A stretch of 64,000 nt of DNA from Candidatus Zixiibacteriota bacterium (GCA_024280835.1 JAJRPJ010000008.1:19730-83729), one strand, 5' to 3'; numbered from the stretch's first letter, positions 52,306 to 61,167 are shown. The notes: generated from the sequence alone by a model not told the origin. Numbers and translations are program-made.

Positions 52306-52335
52306 ACAATAGCATTGACTACTTAAGTGTGTCAA
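52306..52335 (-). promoter_or_regulatory. Promoter of the porin-cytochrome operon
   Basis: Minus strand TTGACA (52335-52330), 18-bp spacer, TATTGT (52311-52306). Transcription would begin near 52299, about 30 nt before the ATG at 52267. The -35 is perfect, the -10 is weak, as expected for an activated promoter. Confidence 0.6.
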
Positions 52336-52352
52336 GTGAATTATGTAATAAT

Positions 52353-52370
52353 TTGTGAAATATTTCACAA
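52353..52370 (-). promoter_or_regulatory. CRP/FNR-family operator upstream of the conduit operon
   Basis: Perfect 18-bp palindrome TTGTGAAATATTTCACAA. It contains the CRP consensus TGTGA-N6-TCACA. The centre lies at 52361.5, about 62 bp upstream of the predicted start, the canonical class I activator position. The regulator gene is not in this window, and whether it binds cAMP, a redox signal or NO cannot be told. Confidence 0.8.
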
Positions 52371-52743
52371 TGCTGCTTCAATCTCAGCCTAACGACTTTT
52401 ACTACGGTAATAGCTTATTTGCCAATATGTTACATGGACTATCACTGTCGCCATATCGTCTAGCATATTGGACTGTATTGCTCTGTGTTGAAGATTGTTT
52501 CAACTCAGAGCAAATGGCGATATTTCCGACCCATTGGTCGTAAATATAAATTCAACCCACAAATGCATCGTTTATGATTCGTTTATGAAACGATGACGAG
52601 GTCTTTAGTTAGACCGTAATTCAGGCGACTCAAGCAAGATACACCTGCCGCCGATACTACTAGTAAGATTATTCAAATTTAGAATCCGCTAGTTTGCCAC
52701 ACAGAGAATTAGTAGACCACCTAACATCCACGAACACGACCTG
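52371..52743. other. Non-coding region between the conduit operator and HDOD genes
   Basis: Contains a structured element (52448-52520), an inverted repeat CATCGTTT/AAACGATG (52566-52595) and a small hairpin GGTCT/AGACC near 52600-52615. No convincing coding sequence is present; a 62-codon frame at 52355-52543 overlaps the palindrome and the helices and is not called. It may hold a leader or small RNA. Confidence 0.4.
52448..52520. ncRNA. Nested stem structure, possible structured RNA
   Basis: Outer helix TCGCCAT (52448-52454) pairs with ATGGCGA (52514-52520). Inside, GCTCTG-T-GTTGAA (52480-52492) pairs with TTCAAC-T-CAGAGC (52499-52511): 12 base pairs with one central T-T mismatch and a 6-nt loop. 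No U-tract follows on either strand, so not an ordinary terminator. Strand is not determined. A real RNA is inference from the two nested stems only. Confidence 0.4.
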
Positions 52744-53610
52744 ATGACAAAAGACGTTCAACTAGAAAACGCCCTTGAGAAAATTCTCACATCCATTGGT
52801 GAGCTACCCAGCTCACCAGCGGTTGTCAGCTTGGTTATGGGCATGACATCGGATTTGAACACCGACGCGAGAGAGCTCTCTAAAGCGCTATCATCAGACC
52901 CAGCAATGGCCGCCCGAGCGCTGAAATTATCCAACTCACCATTCTATGGACGACCAACGGATATAAGCTCGGTTGAAGAAGCTGTCTTGGTTTTGGGATT
53001 CTTTACTGTTCGTTCATTGGTAGTGGCCACCGCCACTTATGATCTGTTCAAATCCGACAATAGTGAAAGCCCAGCTGCGGCGCTGTGGGAACATTCACTG
53101 GCCACAGCGATAGCCGCACGGCATATCGCTCGCGAACTATCCCACCCACAAGTGGAAGAGTGTTTTCTCGCTGGCCTGATGCACGACATTGGCAAACTCA
53201 TATTGCTACAAAAGTTTCCCGAACAATATTTACCACTGATTGAAGCAGAGAATTCCGATGAGAGCGTAATCTCTCGTGAAAGCTCTGTCTTTGGTTTTGG
53301 GCACGATGAACTCGGCTCGGCATTGCTAACGTCATGGTCATTCCCAACACTCTTAGTGCAAGCTATAGCCGATCATCATCACCGCGTTTCTCCAGTTGAG
53401 GAAGAAGCGCCACAAATCTCAAACATCGTCAATTTGGCAAGCGCTATCGCTTGTTCAATTGAAAAAGGATTCGGCTGCACCCCAATTGAATCCTTTTCCG
53501 TAGAGAGCCTATGGAGCGCCCAAGCGCTTTCAATCAATGACGAAACTCTTGCAAAAATTCGTGAATCGCTGACTGAAACATTCCAACAAGAGCGGGGTCT
53601 CTTTGTTTGA
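52744..53610 (+). CDS. HDOD-domain signalling protein (short)
   Basis: 288 residues, essentially one HDOD domain: IGELPSSPAVVSLVMGM, ALSSDPAMAARALKLSNS, VLGFFTVRSLVVATATYDLF, and ARHIARELSHPQVEECFLAGLMHDIGKLIL (pieces), a degenerate HD-like set with HDIGK. HDOD domains bind partner proteins in signalling and lack phosphodiesterase activity in most cases, although the HDIGK here keeps the histidine-aspartate pair. It is followed by a second HDOD gene; the gap carries a triplicated gene end. Confidence 0.82.
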   Translation: MTKDVQLENALEKILTSIGELPSSPAVVSLVMGMTSDLNTDARELSKALSSDPAMAARALKLSNSPFYGRPTDISSVEEAVLVLGFFTVRSLVVATATYDLFKSDNSESPAAALWEHSLATAIAARHIARELSHPQVEECFLAGLMHDIGKLILLQKFPEQYLPLIEAENSDESVISRESSVFGFGHDELGSALLTSWSFPTLLVQAIADHHHRVSPVEEEAPQISNIVNLASAIACSIEKGFGCTPIESFSVESLWSAQALSINDETLAKIRESLTETFQQERGLFV

Positions 53611-53652
53611 TTCAAAGAAGGTTTGATTCAAGGAAGGTTTAATTCTTTCTAT
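53605..53652 (+). repeat. Three 16-bp units at the 3' end of the first HDOD gene
   Basis: GTTTGATTCAAAGAAG (53605-53620, containing the stop codon), GTTTGATTCAAGGAAG (53621-53636), GTTTAATTCTTTCTAT (53637-53652). The first two differ at one position. Confidence 0.85.
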
Positions 53653-53678
53653 AGAATAGACACCGAAAGCTATTGTAC

Positions 53679-55277
53679 ATGACCAAAACAAAATTACATG
53701 CAGCGTCACGACTCAAACTCGACAAATTCCTCGACAAGGGTTCATTGCCCTCGATTCCGCAGGTCTTGTTTAAGATCCGTGAAGTCACCGAAGACCCAAA
53801 ATCCGGAATTGCCGATTTGGCTAATGTTATCCTCACTGATCATCAGTTGACAACGCGCATCTTGCGCATGGCCAACTCGGCCTACTATGGCGAATATGCT
53901 GGCAAGGTCACACGTGTGACACAGGCAGTAACTTTGATGGGCTTCCGCTCTGTTCGTAATGCGGCTTTGGCTCTAGCAATTTATTCAGCGGTTGAACGAC
54001 TTTCCAAATGCCCTGGTTTTGATTTTCCAGCTTTTTGGACCCGTTCTATTGGTGTTGGTGTCATTGCTAAACAATTAGCCTTGAGCACAGGTCTTCGCTC
54101 CGCGGAAGAAGCCTTTATCGCAGGATTCTTGCACAATATTGGCCAGCCATTATTGGCCGCAGTTTTTCCACAAAAGTATGATGAGCTTTTAAAGAAAGAT
54201 CCCTCCCCATCCGCTTTAGCCGAATTCGAGGATGAAGCTATTGGAATCAATCACTTGGCTGCTGGTGGTTGGTTGGCCCGCAAATGGAAACTACCCAAGA
54301 AATTAATAGCGCCAATCGAACAATATGACCGTCACAGTCACGACAATAACGAACCCGCTTCTGAGCGACTGGTCGATTACATTTACATCGCCTCTCGCCT
54401 GTATTCGCATGTAATGATTCGCAACGTCGACCATGGCGGCACATTGACGGCCATTCGCAGTGAGGCAGTCAGACTATTGGGCGCCAAACCAGAGAGCATC
54501 GATGCACTAGTCGAGGACGGAAGAGCATTGATTGTCGAAATCGCCTCCGAATTAAATATGCAAATCAGCGAAGGCGCTCAAGAAAACCCACTGGAATCTG
54601 TCGCAATTCTCAATTCACGTTTGGCGCTTCGCGAGTTACAATTATCAATTATTCAGGGCGCCACCGAATCACTGTTGAAAGTTGAATCAGACGAAGGAGC
54701 TTTGAGTATTGTTCTTGATGGCGCCTATCGTGGTCTTGAACTTGGCTCTTTGGTTTTCTTCAAAAAATCTGAGGACTCAAACAGTTCGGAAGAAACAGAT
54801 AATTCTGAAGAAACAATAGAGTATATTGGCATGTTGGGCTATGGACGGATAAACCCCGAACGTGATCAATTAGCTATCAAACATAGCGAATTAACCACAG
54901 AGCTATTCGAGAAACTCACTTCGGGTAATATCTATATGGGAAATTCGTTATCAAAAGCTGTCGCAGGTGTGCCGAATGAATCGGACCTCAACACAATAGG
55001 CAATGACGCCGAGGGAACCGAGGAGATCGACCCTGATGCCACAGTTTACATGGTTAGAAACGACAAATTCGTCGCTATTCCGCTTCAAGTTGAAGGTGAA
55101 TTGAAGTACATCGCACTGGCGACACCTCATGCTGGCAAAGACAATGTCGACGAACAAAAACTGCGGACTCTTAGCTCGCTTTGCTCCCAAGTCTCAATCA
55201 CTCTCGAGCGATTAGAACTCCGCCGCCAATTAGCCCAACACACTCTTCAAAGAATCAACGTCACACCTTTGACGTAA
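53679..55277 (+). CDS. HDOD-domain protein with C-terminal GAF-like domain
   Basis: 532 residues from ATG 53679. The N-terminal 280 residues form an HDOD domain (GSLPSIPQVLFKIREV, ILRMANSAYYG, VTLMGFRSVRNAALALAIYS, AFIAGFLHNIGQPLLA); the HD pair is replaced by HN, so no phosphodiesterase activity is expected. A hydrophilic, serine/glutamate-rich insert (about 370-390) leads into a likely GAF-type domain (FVAIPLQVEGELKYIALATP) and a final helix that looks like a coiled coil. It lies 68 bp after the first HDOD gene in the same direction. Confidence 0.8.
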   Translation: MTKTKLHAASRLKLDKFLDKGSLPSIPQVLFKIREVTEDPKSGIADLANVILTDHQLTTRILRMANSAYYGEYAGKVTRVTQAVTLMGFRSVRNAALALAIYSAVERLSKCPGFDFPAFWTRSIGVGVIAKQLALSTGLRSAEEAFIAGFLHNIGQPLLAAVFPQKYDELLKKDPSPSALAEFEDEAIGINHLAAGGWLARKWKLPKKLIAPIEQYDRHSHDNNEPASERLVDYIYIASRLYSHVMIRNVDHGGTLTAIRSEAVRLLGAKPESIDALVEDGRALIVEIASELNMQISEGAQENPLESVAILNSRLALRELQLSIIQGATESLLKVESDEGALSIVLDGAYRGLELGSLVFFKKSEDSNSSEETDNSEETIEYIGMLGYGRINPERDQLAIKHSELTTELFEKLTSGNIYMGNSLSKAVAGVPNESDLNTIGNDAEGTEEIDPDATVYMVRNDKFVAIPLQVEGELKYIALATPHAGKDNVDEQKLRTLSSLCSQVSITLERLELRRQLAQHTLQRINVTPLT

Positions 55278-55377
55278 AACCTCACCAATCCAAGTGTACT
55301 TCTCAGGAAATTTGTCACATTCTTGTTTTATTACGCTTCCATTACAGTAACACCCCCAGTCTATCAAGTTGCAAGAT

Positions 55378-55392
55378 TTGACTTATAGTCAA
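55378..55392 (+). promoter_or_regulatory. Palindrome overlapping a possible promoter of the glycosyltransferase gene
   Basis: TTGACTTATAGTCAA: arms TTGACT and AGTCAA around TAT. TTGACT also serves as a possible -35 with TTTATT 17 bp downstream. A repressor could block the promoter here. Upstream 55278-55377 shows nothing else. Confidence 0.45.
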
Positions 55393-55435
55393 TTCGCATA
55401 TTTATTCTAATTATTGAAAACTTGAAGACAAAACA

Positions 55436-56791
55436 ATGAACGTACAATCAACTTCCTCCTCAAATACAAGTTCAGTAAGTTACCAGAATGAGAAATCAAT
55501 CCCAACGCTAGCGCGTTGGAGACTTATCGCAATTTTGCTTACTGCTCTTGGCGCGAGACTATGGTTCTTTGGCGGTGTCCTATCTCGGGTAGGACATGAA
55601 AAACTTGTCAGCTTGACCTATGACGTCGGGATGTATAATGCTGCAGCAAGAATGATTAGCGATGACCTAGATTTTACACACCGTGCGGTCGTCATCTTCG
55701 GCCCTGGCTATCCAACATTTTTGGCGTTAGTTGGAAACAGCTTTAATCTTGACCTAGTTTTTCTGACACTGGTCCAACTATCCTTGAGCGCTATTAGCTC
55801 CGTCCTGCTAGCCCTCTACACATACCGATTGACACGTGATCAATCAATTGCTCTAGTAGCTGGTTTGCTGAATGCTCTTTCGCTGGTGGCCATAGGTCTC
55901 TCTGGTATTCTCTTGTCAGGAACACTGTATTTCTTCCTGACACTCAGTGGACTTTATTTACTCGAACTTGGTATCGCAACAGGTAAGATGCGTTGGTTCA
56001 TTCTCTCTGGTATGGCTATAGCGCTCTCATTACTCACTCGCTCCTTGGGAGTATATTTTACAATTGTGATTCTGATTGTTGCCTATTTGAGAATAGACCC
56101 CTCACTATCTTATCTTCAGTTTTTTCGTCAGATGCGTGGACCTCTACTTGGACTCTGCATACCTGTCATTGTGGCGCTAGGTTGGTCAACTCATAATCAA
56201 GTCAGTTATGGCTTTTTTGAAGTAGCTATTTCGGCGCCCCATGGACTAAGTAAAGCTGTGGCGCTTGTTCGCTCAGATTATCAGGAGATACCATTTGCAG
56301 AAGCCAAGGCACAATTCTTTGCGGAAATGGAAACCCAGAAAGAGTTTTTGGAGGTCGGCTACGACAAAGCTCTTTCGGTTTACACACGCAAAGCGTTAAA
56401 GAGAGAGTTCTTTATACATCCTTTCTCAACCTTTTGGACATTGGCTCGCAATGCCTTTAAGAATATGACTGTCGACTCCGGTGGAGACTATTTGCGGATA
56501 ATTGAACAGAAACCTTGGCAAGCGACCTACGTAGAATCTCCAGGAGCGAACTACAGAACACTAATCTTGGCGTTACTAGGATTAATTCTCCTAGTAGCCA
56601 AGGGGAAAAAGCGACTGGCGGCAACGCTAGCTTTGATCTGCCTGTACTATTCTCTAACCAGCTCTTTTGCGCTACATCAGGGCGCACGAATTTTCTACCC
56701 TGCCCAAATCGCATGGTCTATTCTGGTAGCGCTAACACTAGTCGAAACTTTTCGACTTATCCAAATGAGTCGCAAGAAACCCAGCGCTTAA
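55436..56791 (+). CDS. GT-C membrane glycosyltransferase (GT39/ArnT-like)
   Basis: 451 residues with about ten hydrophobic segments. After the first helix a large loop carries LTYDVGMYNAAARMI, comparable to the acidic (D) motif that binds the lipid sugar donor in GT39/GT83 enzymes; VIFGPGYPTFLALVG follows as in these families. Two polar lumenal loops contain SDYQEIPFAEAKAQFF. The donor would be an undecaprenyl-phosphate sugar and the acceptor is unknown. It has its own promoter-like region and ends 40 bp before tRNA-Leu on the other strand. Confidence 0.75.
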   Translation: MNVQSTSSSNTSSVSYQNEKSIPTLARWRLIAILLTALGARLWFFGGVLSRVGHEKLVSLTYDVGMYNAAARMISDDLDFTHRAVVIFGPGYPTFLALVGNSFNLDLVFLTLVQLSLSAISSVLLALYTYRLTRDQSIALVAGLLNALSLVAIGLSGILLSGTLYFFLTLSGLYLLELGIATGKMRWFILSGMAIALSLLTRSLGVYFTIVILIVAYLRIDPSLSYLQFFRQMRGPLLGLCIPVIVALGWSTHNQVSYGFFEVAISAPHGLSKAVALVRSDYQEIPFAEAKAQFFAEMETQKEFLEVGYDKALSVYTRKALKREFFIHPFSTFWTLARNAFKNMTVDSGGDYLRIIEQKPWQATYVESPGANYRTLILALLGLILLVAKGKKRLAATLALICLYYSLTSSFALHQGARIFYPAQIAWSILVALTLVETFRLIQMSRKKPSA

Positions 56792-56830
56792 CATTAGATT
56801 TTGTTGGGAAAAGTTACTGGCGAGAATTTA

Positions 56831-56914
56831 TGCCGAAGGGGGGACTCGAACCCCCACGTCCTTACGAACACTACGTCCTGAACGTAGCGCGTCTACCAAT
56901 TCCACCACTTCGGC
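56831..56914 (-). tRNA. tRNA-Leu (CAG)
   Basis: 84 nt on the minus strand. Acceptor stem GCCGAAG pairs with CTTCGGC, discriminator A; anticodon arm CTACG-TTCAGGA-CGTAG gives anticodon CAG (reads CUG). Long variable arm typical of leucine tRNAs; T arm GGGGG-TTCGAGT-CCCCC. CCA is not encoded. Confidence 0.97.
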
Positions 56915-57004
56915 ATTTTTTGCAAATAAGTCCAGCTGCGAAAAATTCGCTAGCCAGACTCACAGGCCATAATACATCCGAACTGTAAATCGGGCAAGCG
57001 GCAT

Positions 57005-57021
57005 TGCCTGATAATCAGGCA
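57005..57021. other. Short palindromic hairpin upstream of tRNA-Leu
   Basis: TGCCTGATAATCAGGCA, perfect 7-bp arms with a TAA loop, flanked by AAGC and GCTT. It lies between the tRNA and the sigma-factor terminator. Purpose unknown. Confidence 0.4.
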
Positions 57022-57052
57022 TTTGCTTAATCTCAAGGGCTTCCCCCATAAG

Positions 57053-57079
57053 AAAAGGCCGCAAAACTTGCGGCCTTTT
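57053..57079 (-). terminator. Rho-independent terminator of the sigma factor gene
   Basis: AAAAGGCCGCAA (57053-57064) and TTGCGGCCTTTT (57068-57079), 12-bp perfect stem with a 3-nt loop and U runs on both strands, 44 bp after the sigma-factor stop. Confidence 0.93.
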
Positions 57080-57122
57080 CATTCAAGAATCACCTCCAAT
57101 TGGAGGAGCTTTTGGTCAAAAG

Positions 57123-57968
57123 CTAGTTCAAATACGCTCTCAACGAACGACTGCGGCTGGCGTGGCGGAGACGACGGATCGCCTTCTCTTTGATCTGGCG
57201 CACACGCTCACGAGTCAGCGAAAAACGCGCGCCGATCTCCTCAAGTGTCAATGCCTTGTCGTTGTTCAAGCCGAAATACAAATTGATGACCTCGGCCTCA
57301 CGCGCTGTCAACGTATCAAGAGCCTTTTCGATTTCCAGTCGCAAACTATGTCCCATCAAATCTTCATCAGGAGACGGTTGAAACTCGTCTTCGAGAATAT
57401 CAATTAGGGAGTTGTCTTCGGACTGCGAAAACGGCGCATCCAAAGACAAATGCGAATTTGAAATCTTCAAGGTATCCGAGACTTCGCCTTCAGGCAGATC
57501 CAATTCCTTGGCGATTTCTTCAGGAGAAGGAACGCGAGAATATGTCTGCTCCAAGCGCGAGGATATCTTGCCGATTTTGTGCAAGGTACCTACTCGGTTG
57601 AGCGGCAAACGCACAATCCGGCTTTGCTCAGCTAACGCCTGCAAAATCGCTTGGCGAATCCACCAAACTGCATAACTGATAAATTTGAAGCCACGAGTTT
57701 CATCAAAACGTTTGGCGGCTTTGATGAGACCGATGTTGCCTTCGTTAATCAAATCAGCCAAGGACAAGCCTTGGTTTTGATACTGTTTGGCTACCGAAAC
57801 AACGAAACGCAAATTGGCCTTGGTTAATGCGTCCAGGGCTTGTTGGCTACCCTGCTTTATTTTCTTGGCCAAGCGCACCTCTTCGGCGGCGTTGATAAGT
57901 GGGGTTTCCCCGATTTCTTTTAGATAGAGATCGAGCGAACGATCTTCATCTTTATACTTCATTGCCAT
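57123..57968 (-). CDS. rpoD: Primary-type RNA polymerase sigma-70 factor
   Basis: 281 residues, without region 1.1, as in the primary sigma factors of Bacteroidota and related phyla. Region 1.2 ([20 protein letters not shown]), regions 2.1-2.4 ([60 protein letters not shown]), region 3 and the region 4.2 helix-turn-helix ([20 protein letters not shown]) are all present. It recognises -10 and -35 elements; the good TTGACA/TATAAT-like promoters seen in this window are consistent. The name rpoD is by domain structure, not phylogeny. Confidence 0.92.
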   Translation of the reverse strand: MAMKYKDEDRSLDLYLKEIGETPLINAAEEVRLAKKIKQGSQQALDALTKANLRFVVSVAKQYQNQGLSLADLINEGNIGLIKAAKRFDETRGFKFISYAVWWIRQAILQALAEQSRIVRLPLNRVGTLHKIGKISSRLEQTYSRVPSPEEIAKELDLPEGEVSDTLKISNSHLSLDAPFSQSEDNSLIDILEDEFQPSPDEDLMGHSLRLEIEKALDTLTAREAEVINLYFGLNNDKALTLEEIGARFSLTRERVRQIKEKAIRRLRHASRSRSLRAYLN

Positions 57969-58290
57969 GGTCTAAGTGTTGACCCCTATAGCGTCATGCA
58001 CGTATTTACAGTACGTCCAATGTTAAGCGTCCACCGAGTTTCTTGCATCTATGACTTTTTCAGCATAATCGCTGAAGATGCTCTCGGTAAACAGTTTCTG
58101 TTGTCTGGCGCCCCTCACTACTGAGGCGTATGGCAAGCTCCTACTTACCATATCAAGATACAGTTATGAAACAAATCATGATAATCTGCGCACATCTTTG
58201 GCGCAATAAATTCGAAAACAACGCTATCGTTTTGGTACGGATTGTGCAAATTCAATTTTTGGCTAACAAGCTAGCTTGTAAGTCCCTTTT
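57969..58290. other. Intergenic between htrA and the sigma factor gene
   Basis: Contains a hairpin TTCAGC/GCTGAA (about 58062-58079) and a 14-bp palindrome ACAAGCTAGCTTGT (58266-58279), the latter directly after the protease stop. No gene or clear promoter recognised. Confidence 0.4.
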
Positions 58291-59895
58291 CTACAATCCC
58301 ACATTACGGTATACAGTGTTGCCGTATTTATCTATAACTATCATTGAAACTCTTTTAGTACGGTCAGAAAGTTCATCAGTGATTGCTTTGAAATCCTGAA
58401 TATTCTTGACCAGTTTGCTACCTACTTCTGTGATTACATCACCCGATGCCAACCCTGCTTTCTTGGCTTCGCTGGAAGCTTTGACATAGACAACCAAGAC
58501 CCCCTCAGCAAAATCAAAGCCGTTTCTGCGAGCTATATCTCTGGTGAAAGTTCGTAGCTCCAACCCACCCCAAGAAACTGAAGCTTGTTGAGCCGAATTC
58601 CTGTTGCCAGAACTAGAGGCGAGGATATCGCCTTTACGCTTGTCTGTCAGGCGAGCATTTAGAACTTCTCGCTTACTATCACGAATAATTTCAATTTTCG
58701 CCTCGTCACCGTCGTGCATTGTCGAAACAAGAATCGACAACTGAGAGTTATTGGTAACTTCAACTTCATTAAAAGACAGGATAATGTCATCAAATTGTAA
58801 ACCCGCTCTGGAGGCAGGCGAATTCGGCACTACTTGCTCAACAACCACACCTCTGACTTCATCAAGATTCAGTCGTCTAGCGTCTGCGGGCCTAACATCC
58901 GCCATCCGCACTCCAAGCCATGCGCGGCGCACTTCTCCATAGGCAATCAAATCAGGAATAATCGATCGAGCCAGATTAATTGGAACCGCAAATCCGATTC
59001 CGACTGAAGAACCAGTCGGAGAAGAAATCGCAGAATTAACTCCCACCGCCTCACCGCGAATATTCAACAATGGACCACCAGAATTGCCTGGATTTATTGC
59101 AGCATCGACTTGGATATAATCTTGGTAGTCAGGACTCTCAGCGCCAAACCGCAAACTAGAACGTCCTTTAGCTGAGACAACACCGACACTCACTGAACCA
59201 GAGAGTCCCTGCTGTGGGAATGGATTGCCAATCACAATCGCCCAATCTCCGACCCGAAACTTGTCGGAATCACCAAAAGGGATAATTGTCAACTCATCCT
59301 CAGTATCAACTTTGAAAACCGCCAAATCCGTAGCAGGATCCAAACCAACTAATTTGGCCTGATAAACAAAACCTTTGGTGGTGCGAACCTCAATATTATC
59401 GGCGCCATCTATGACATGATTATTCGTTAACAAATAGCCGTCTTTGCGAAAGAAGAAAGCCGTGCCAGAACTTGTGGCTTTGGGGCCATTAGAACGACGA
59501 AAAAGGTTGCTTGATTTTTTGGTCTTTGTGGCGGTAACAGAGACTACAGCGTCGGAGACTCGCTCAATAACAGGTACAAATGGCGAAGTGTACTCACCAT
59601 TTTCATCTTGAACTACCTGAACACCGGCAAAAGTCGCATTGATATAGTCTGAGCGTTCATCGGCTTGTTTTGAGGATGACTTCTTCCCACTAGCAACTGT
59701 AGCCTCAGTCCAATCCATCTGCGAGGCGATTATGACACCAAAGAGGGTAAAACCAATTGCGAGGAATATTGTGCGTGCGCCGCGTGATAGACCAGAAACA
59801 GATAAACCAGAAGCAGAGGAACCGAGAGAATTAGATGGCTTACGCGAACTTTCGTTGTTCGCAGTATCCATCCCTTCGTCATTCCGTGTGTCCAT
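58291..59895 (-). CDS. HtrA/DegP-type periplasmic serine protease
   Basis: 534 residues from ATG 59895. One transmembrane anchor (TIFLAIGFTLFGVIIASQ) precedes the trypsin-like domain with catalytic triad His160 (TNNHVIDG), Asp190 (ATDLAVF) and Ser272 (NPGNSGGPLL), then two PDZ domains (GVVVEQVVPNSPASRAGLQF and VLVVYVKASSEAKKAGLASG). It degrades or refolds damaged envelope proteins. A frame open to 59928 adds 11 unneeded residues. It is the upstream neighbour of the sigma gene. Confidence 0.93.
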   Translation of the reverse strand: MDTRNDEGMDTANNESSRKPSNSLGSSASGLSVSGLSRGARTIFLAIGFTLFGVIIASQMDWTEATVASGKKSSSKQADERSDYINATFAGVQVVQDENGEYTSPFVPVIERVSDAVVSVTATKTKKSSNLFRRSNGPKATSSGTAFFFRKDGYLLTNNHVIDGADNIEVRTTKGFVYQAKLVGLDPATDLAVFKVDTEDELTIIPFGDSDKFRVGDWAIVIGNPFPQQGLSGSVSVGVVSAKGRSSLRFGAESPDYQDYIQVDAAINPGNSGGPLLNIRGEAVGVNSAISSPTGSSVGIGFAVPINLARSIIPDLIAYGEVRRAWLGVRMADVRPADARRLNLDEVRGVVVEQVVPNSPASRAGLQFDDIILSFNEVEVTNNSQLSILVSTMHDGDEAKIEIIRDSKREVLNARLTDKRKGDILASSSGNRNSAQQASVSWGGLELRTFTRDIARRNGFDFAEGVLVVYVKASSEAKKAGLASGDVITEVGSKLVKNIQDFKAITDELSDRTKRVSMIVIDKYGNTVYRNVGL

Positions 59896-60320
59896 TAAAA
59901 ACCTAAATCCCCTCTCCCAGACTCGCACACTCGGTTAACTATATTGGTAAGAACACTTTGCCACAATCAACACAAAAGCAACAACTGTTCCAACACACGA
60001 TACCGACACATGAGCCCAGTTTTTCACATCAGGCACATTTTAGCGCCAAGCCAAGGAATATACAATATTCGCTTTCCACTGTCAATGAGAAAGTTTTATT
60101 CGCTATTGCAAGCGCTTTCTCATAGCTCGTTATACGCACTTGAACGCCAAGGGGTTGCCACATTTGAAATAAGAATGGGGTATTTCGATGTTTTTTTGAA
60201 TCTAGGATTAGGTATATAGATAGTAAACATCAATCTAAGGCGGCTTTCTTGACGACTCCCTTATGGCTAAGTATGCTTCAGAAAGTAAGTCGATAAGATT
60301 TCGGACTATGAGAATATCAC
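59896..60320. other. Divergent intergenic region between htrA and the class II aldolase
   Basis: A 91-codon frame at 59944-60219 lacks protein character and is not called. The right end holds the promoter of the aldolase gene. Nothing else is recognised. Confidence 0.4.
60249..60277 (+). promoter_or_regulatory. Promoter of the class II aldolase gene
   Basis: TTGACG (60249-60254), 17-bp spacer, TATGCT (60272-60277). The predicted start is near 60284, leaving a leader of about 37 nt to ATG 60321. Confidence 0.55.
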
Positions 60321-60980
60321 ATGAGCAGTAAGAATGTAGAAGATAGCGCAGCAGGTAACGCTGCAAACAGTATCGTTGAATGTGGCAAGTCATTGTATCA
60401 AAGCGGGTTCATTGCTGGCAGCGAGGGGAATATTTCGTTGCGCTTGGATGACGGACGCATATTCATTACCCCTGCAGGAACACGAAAAGGACAGCTTAAG
60501 CCTAGTGAAATAGTCGAACTCTCTAGAGATGGCGTTCAAGTCTCTTCAGATACGAGCCTCAGGCCTTCGTCGGAAATGGGAATGCACCTGAGTTGCTACA
60601 AGAGCCGCGCTGATGTTTTTGCCTGTGTTCATTCGCATGCCCCCAATGCCACCGCCTATGCAGTTGCTGGAATCGAGCCAGATTGCGATATTCTGCCTGA
60701 AGTCTCGGTCTTTATTGGGGACATAAAGCTAACCGAATATGCTCCCCCGGGAACTTCGGCTGTTGGGGAATCGATTTTGCCATATTTACCAACTTGCAAC
60801 GCCTTCTTGCTCAAGAATCATGGTCTGTTGACTGTCGGCTCGACCCTTATCGAGGCTCTCAATCGACATGAAATAGTCGAACAGTATCTGAAAATCCTGA
60901 CTATGGCCAAGGCCTTGGGAAATGTCGACCATCTCGATAAAGCCGAAATCAGTCGTTTACAAAAACTAGCGGATCGTTGA
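60321..60980 (+). CDS. Class II aldolase/adducin-family protein
   Basis: 219 residues. Zinc ligands appear as His104 and His106 (VHSHAP) and His167 (LKNHGLL), with the catalytic-type glutamate Glu85 (SSEMGMH), matching L-fuculose-phosphate aldolase and related enzymes (ribulose-phosphate epimerase or methylthioribulose dehydratase-like). N-terminal FIAGSEGNISLRL is the phosphate loop. The substrate cannot be fixed; sugar-1-phosphate aldolase is the most likely class. It starts a plus-strand series ending in folate genes. Confidence 0.83.
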   Translation: MSSKNVEDSAAGNAANSIVECGKSLYQSGFIAGSEGNISLRLDDGRIFITPAGTRKGQLKPSEIVELSRDGVQVSSDTSLRPSSEMGMHLSCYKSRADVFACVHSHAPNATAYAVAGIEPDCDILPEVSVFIGDIKLTEYAPPGTSAVGESILPYLPTCNAFLLKNHGLLTVGSTLIEALNRHEIVEQYLKILTMAKALGNVDHLDKAEISRLQKLADR

Positions 60981-61125
60981 ACACGTTGTTGAGTACGTTG
61001 TATCACAAATTAACCTTGAAAGACGATTTGTCCGCAATTGCCCTAGGACATGGGTTGCCCAAAGTCCTTGCAGAGAGTATTTTGAAGAGCTAATACATGG
61101 CTCGTCATCCTGACGCCAAGAATCA

Positions 61126-61167
61126 GGCAGTATGAAAAAGCCAGCATGAAGAAGGCAGTATGAAGAA
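61126..61167 (+). repeat. Three 14-bp units each containing an ATG upstream of the aminotransferase-like gene
   Basis: GGCAGTATGAAAAA (61126-61139), GCCAGCATGAAGAA (61140-61153), GGCAGTATGAAGAA (61154-61167). ATG codons at 61132, 61146 and 61160; the last is the gene start with GAAGAAGG from the preceding unit as ribosome site. Confidence 0.9.

Noticed and set aside
52355..52543. 62-codon plus-strand open frame
   Set aside because: Covers the CRP-like palindrome and the nested stem structure; no protein features.
58266..58279. Palindrome ACAAGCTAGCTTGT as terminator of the HtrA gene
   Set aside because: No U-tract follows and the stem is continuous palindromic DNA without a loop; not called as a terminator.
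59944..60219. 91-codon plus-strand open frame
   Set aside because: No family similarity, no ribosome site, composition typical of spacer.
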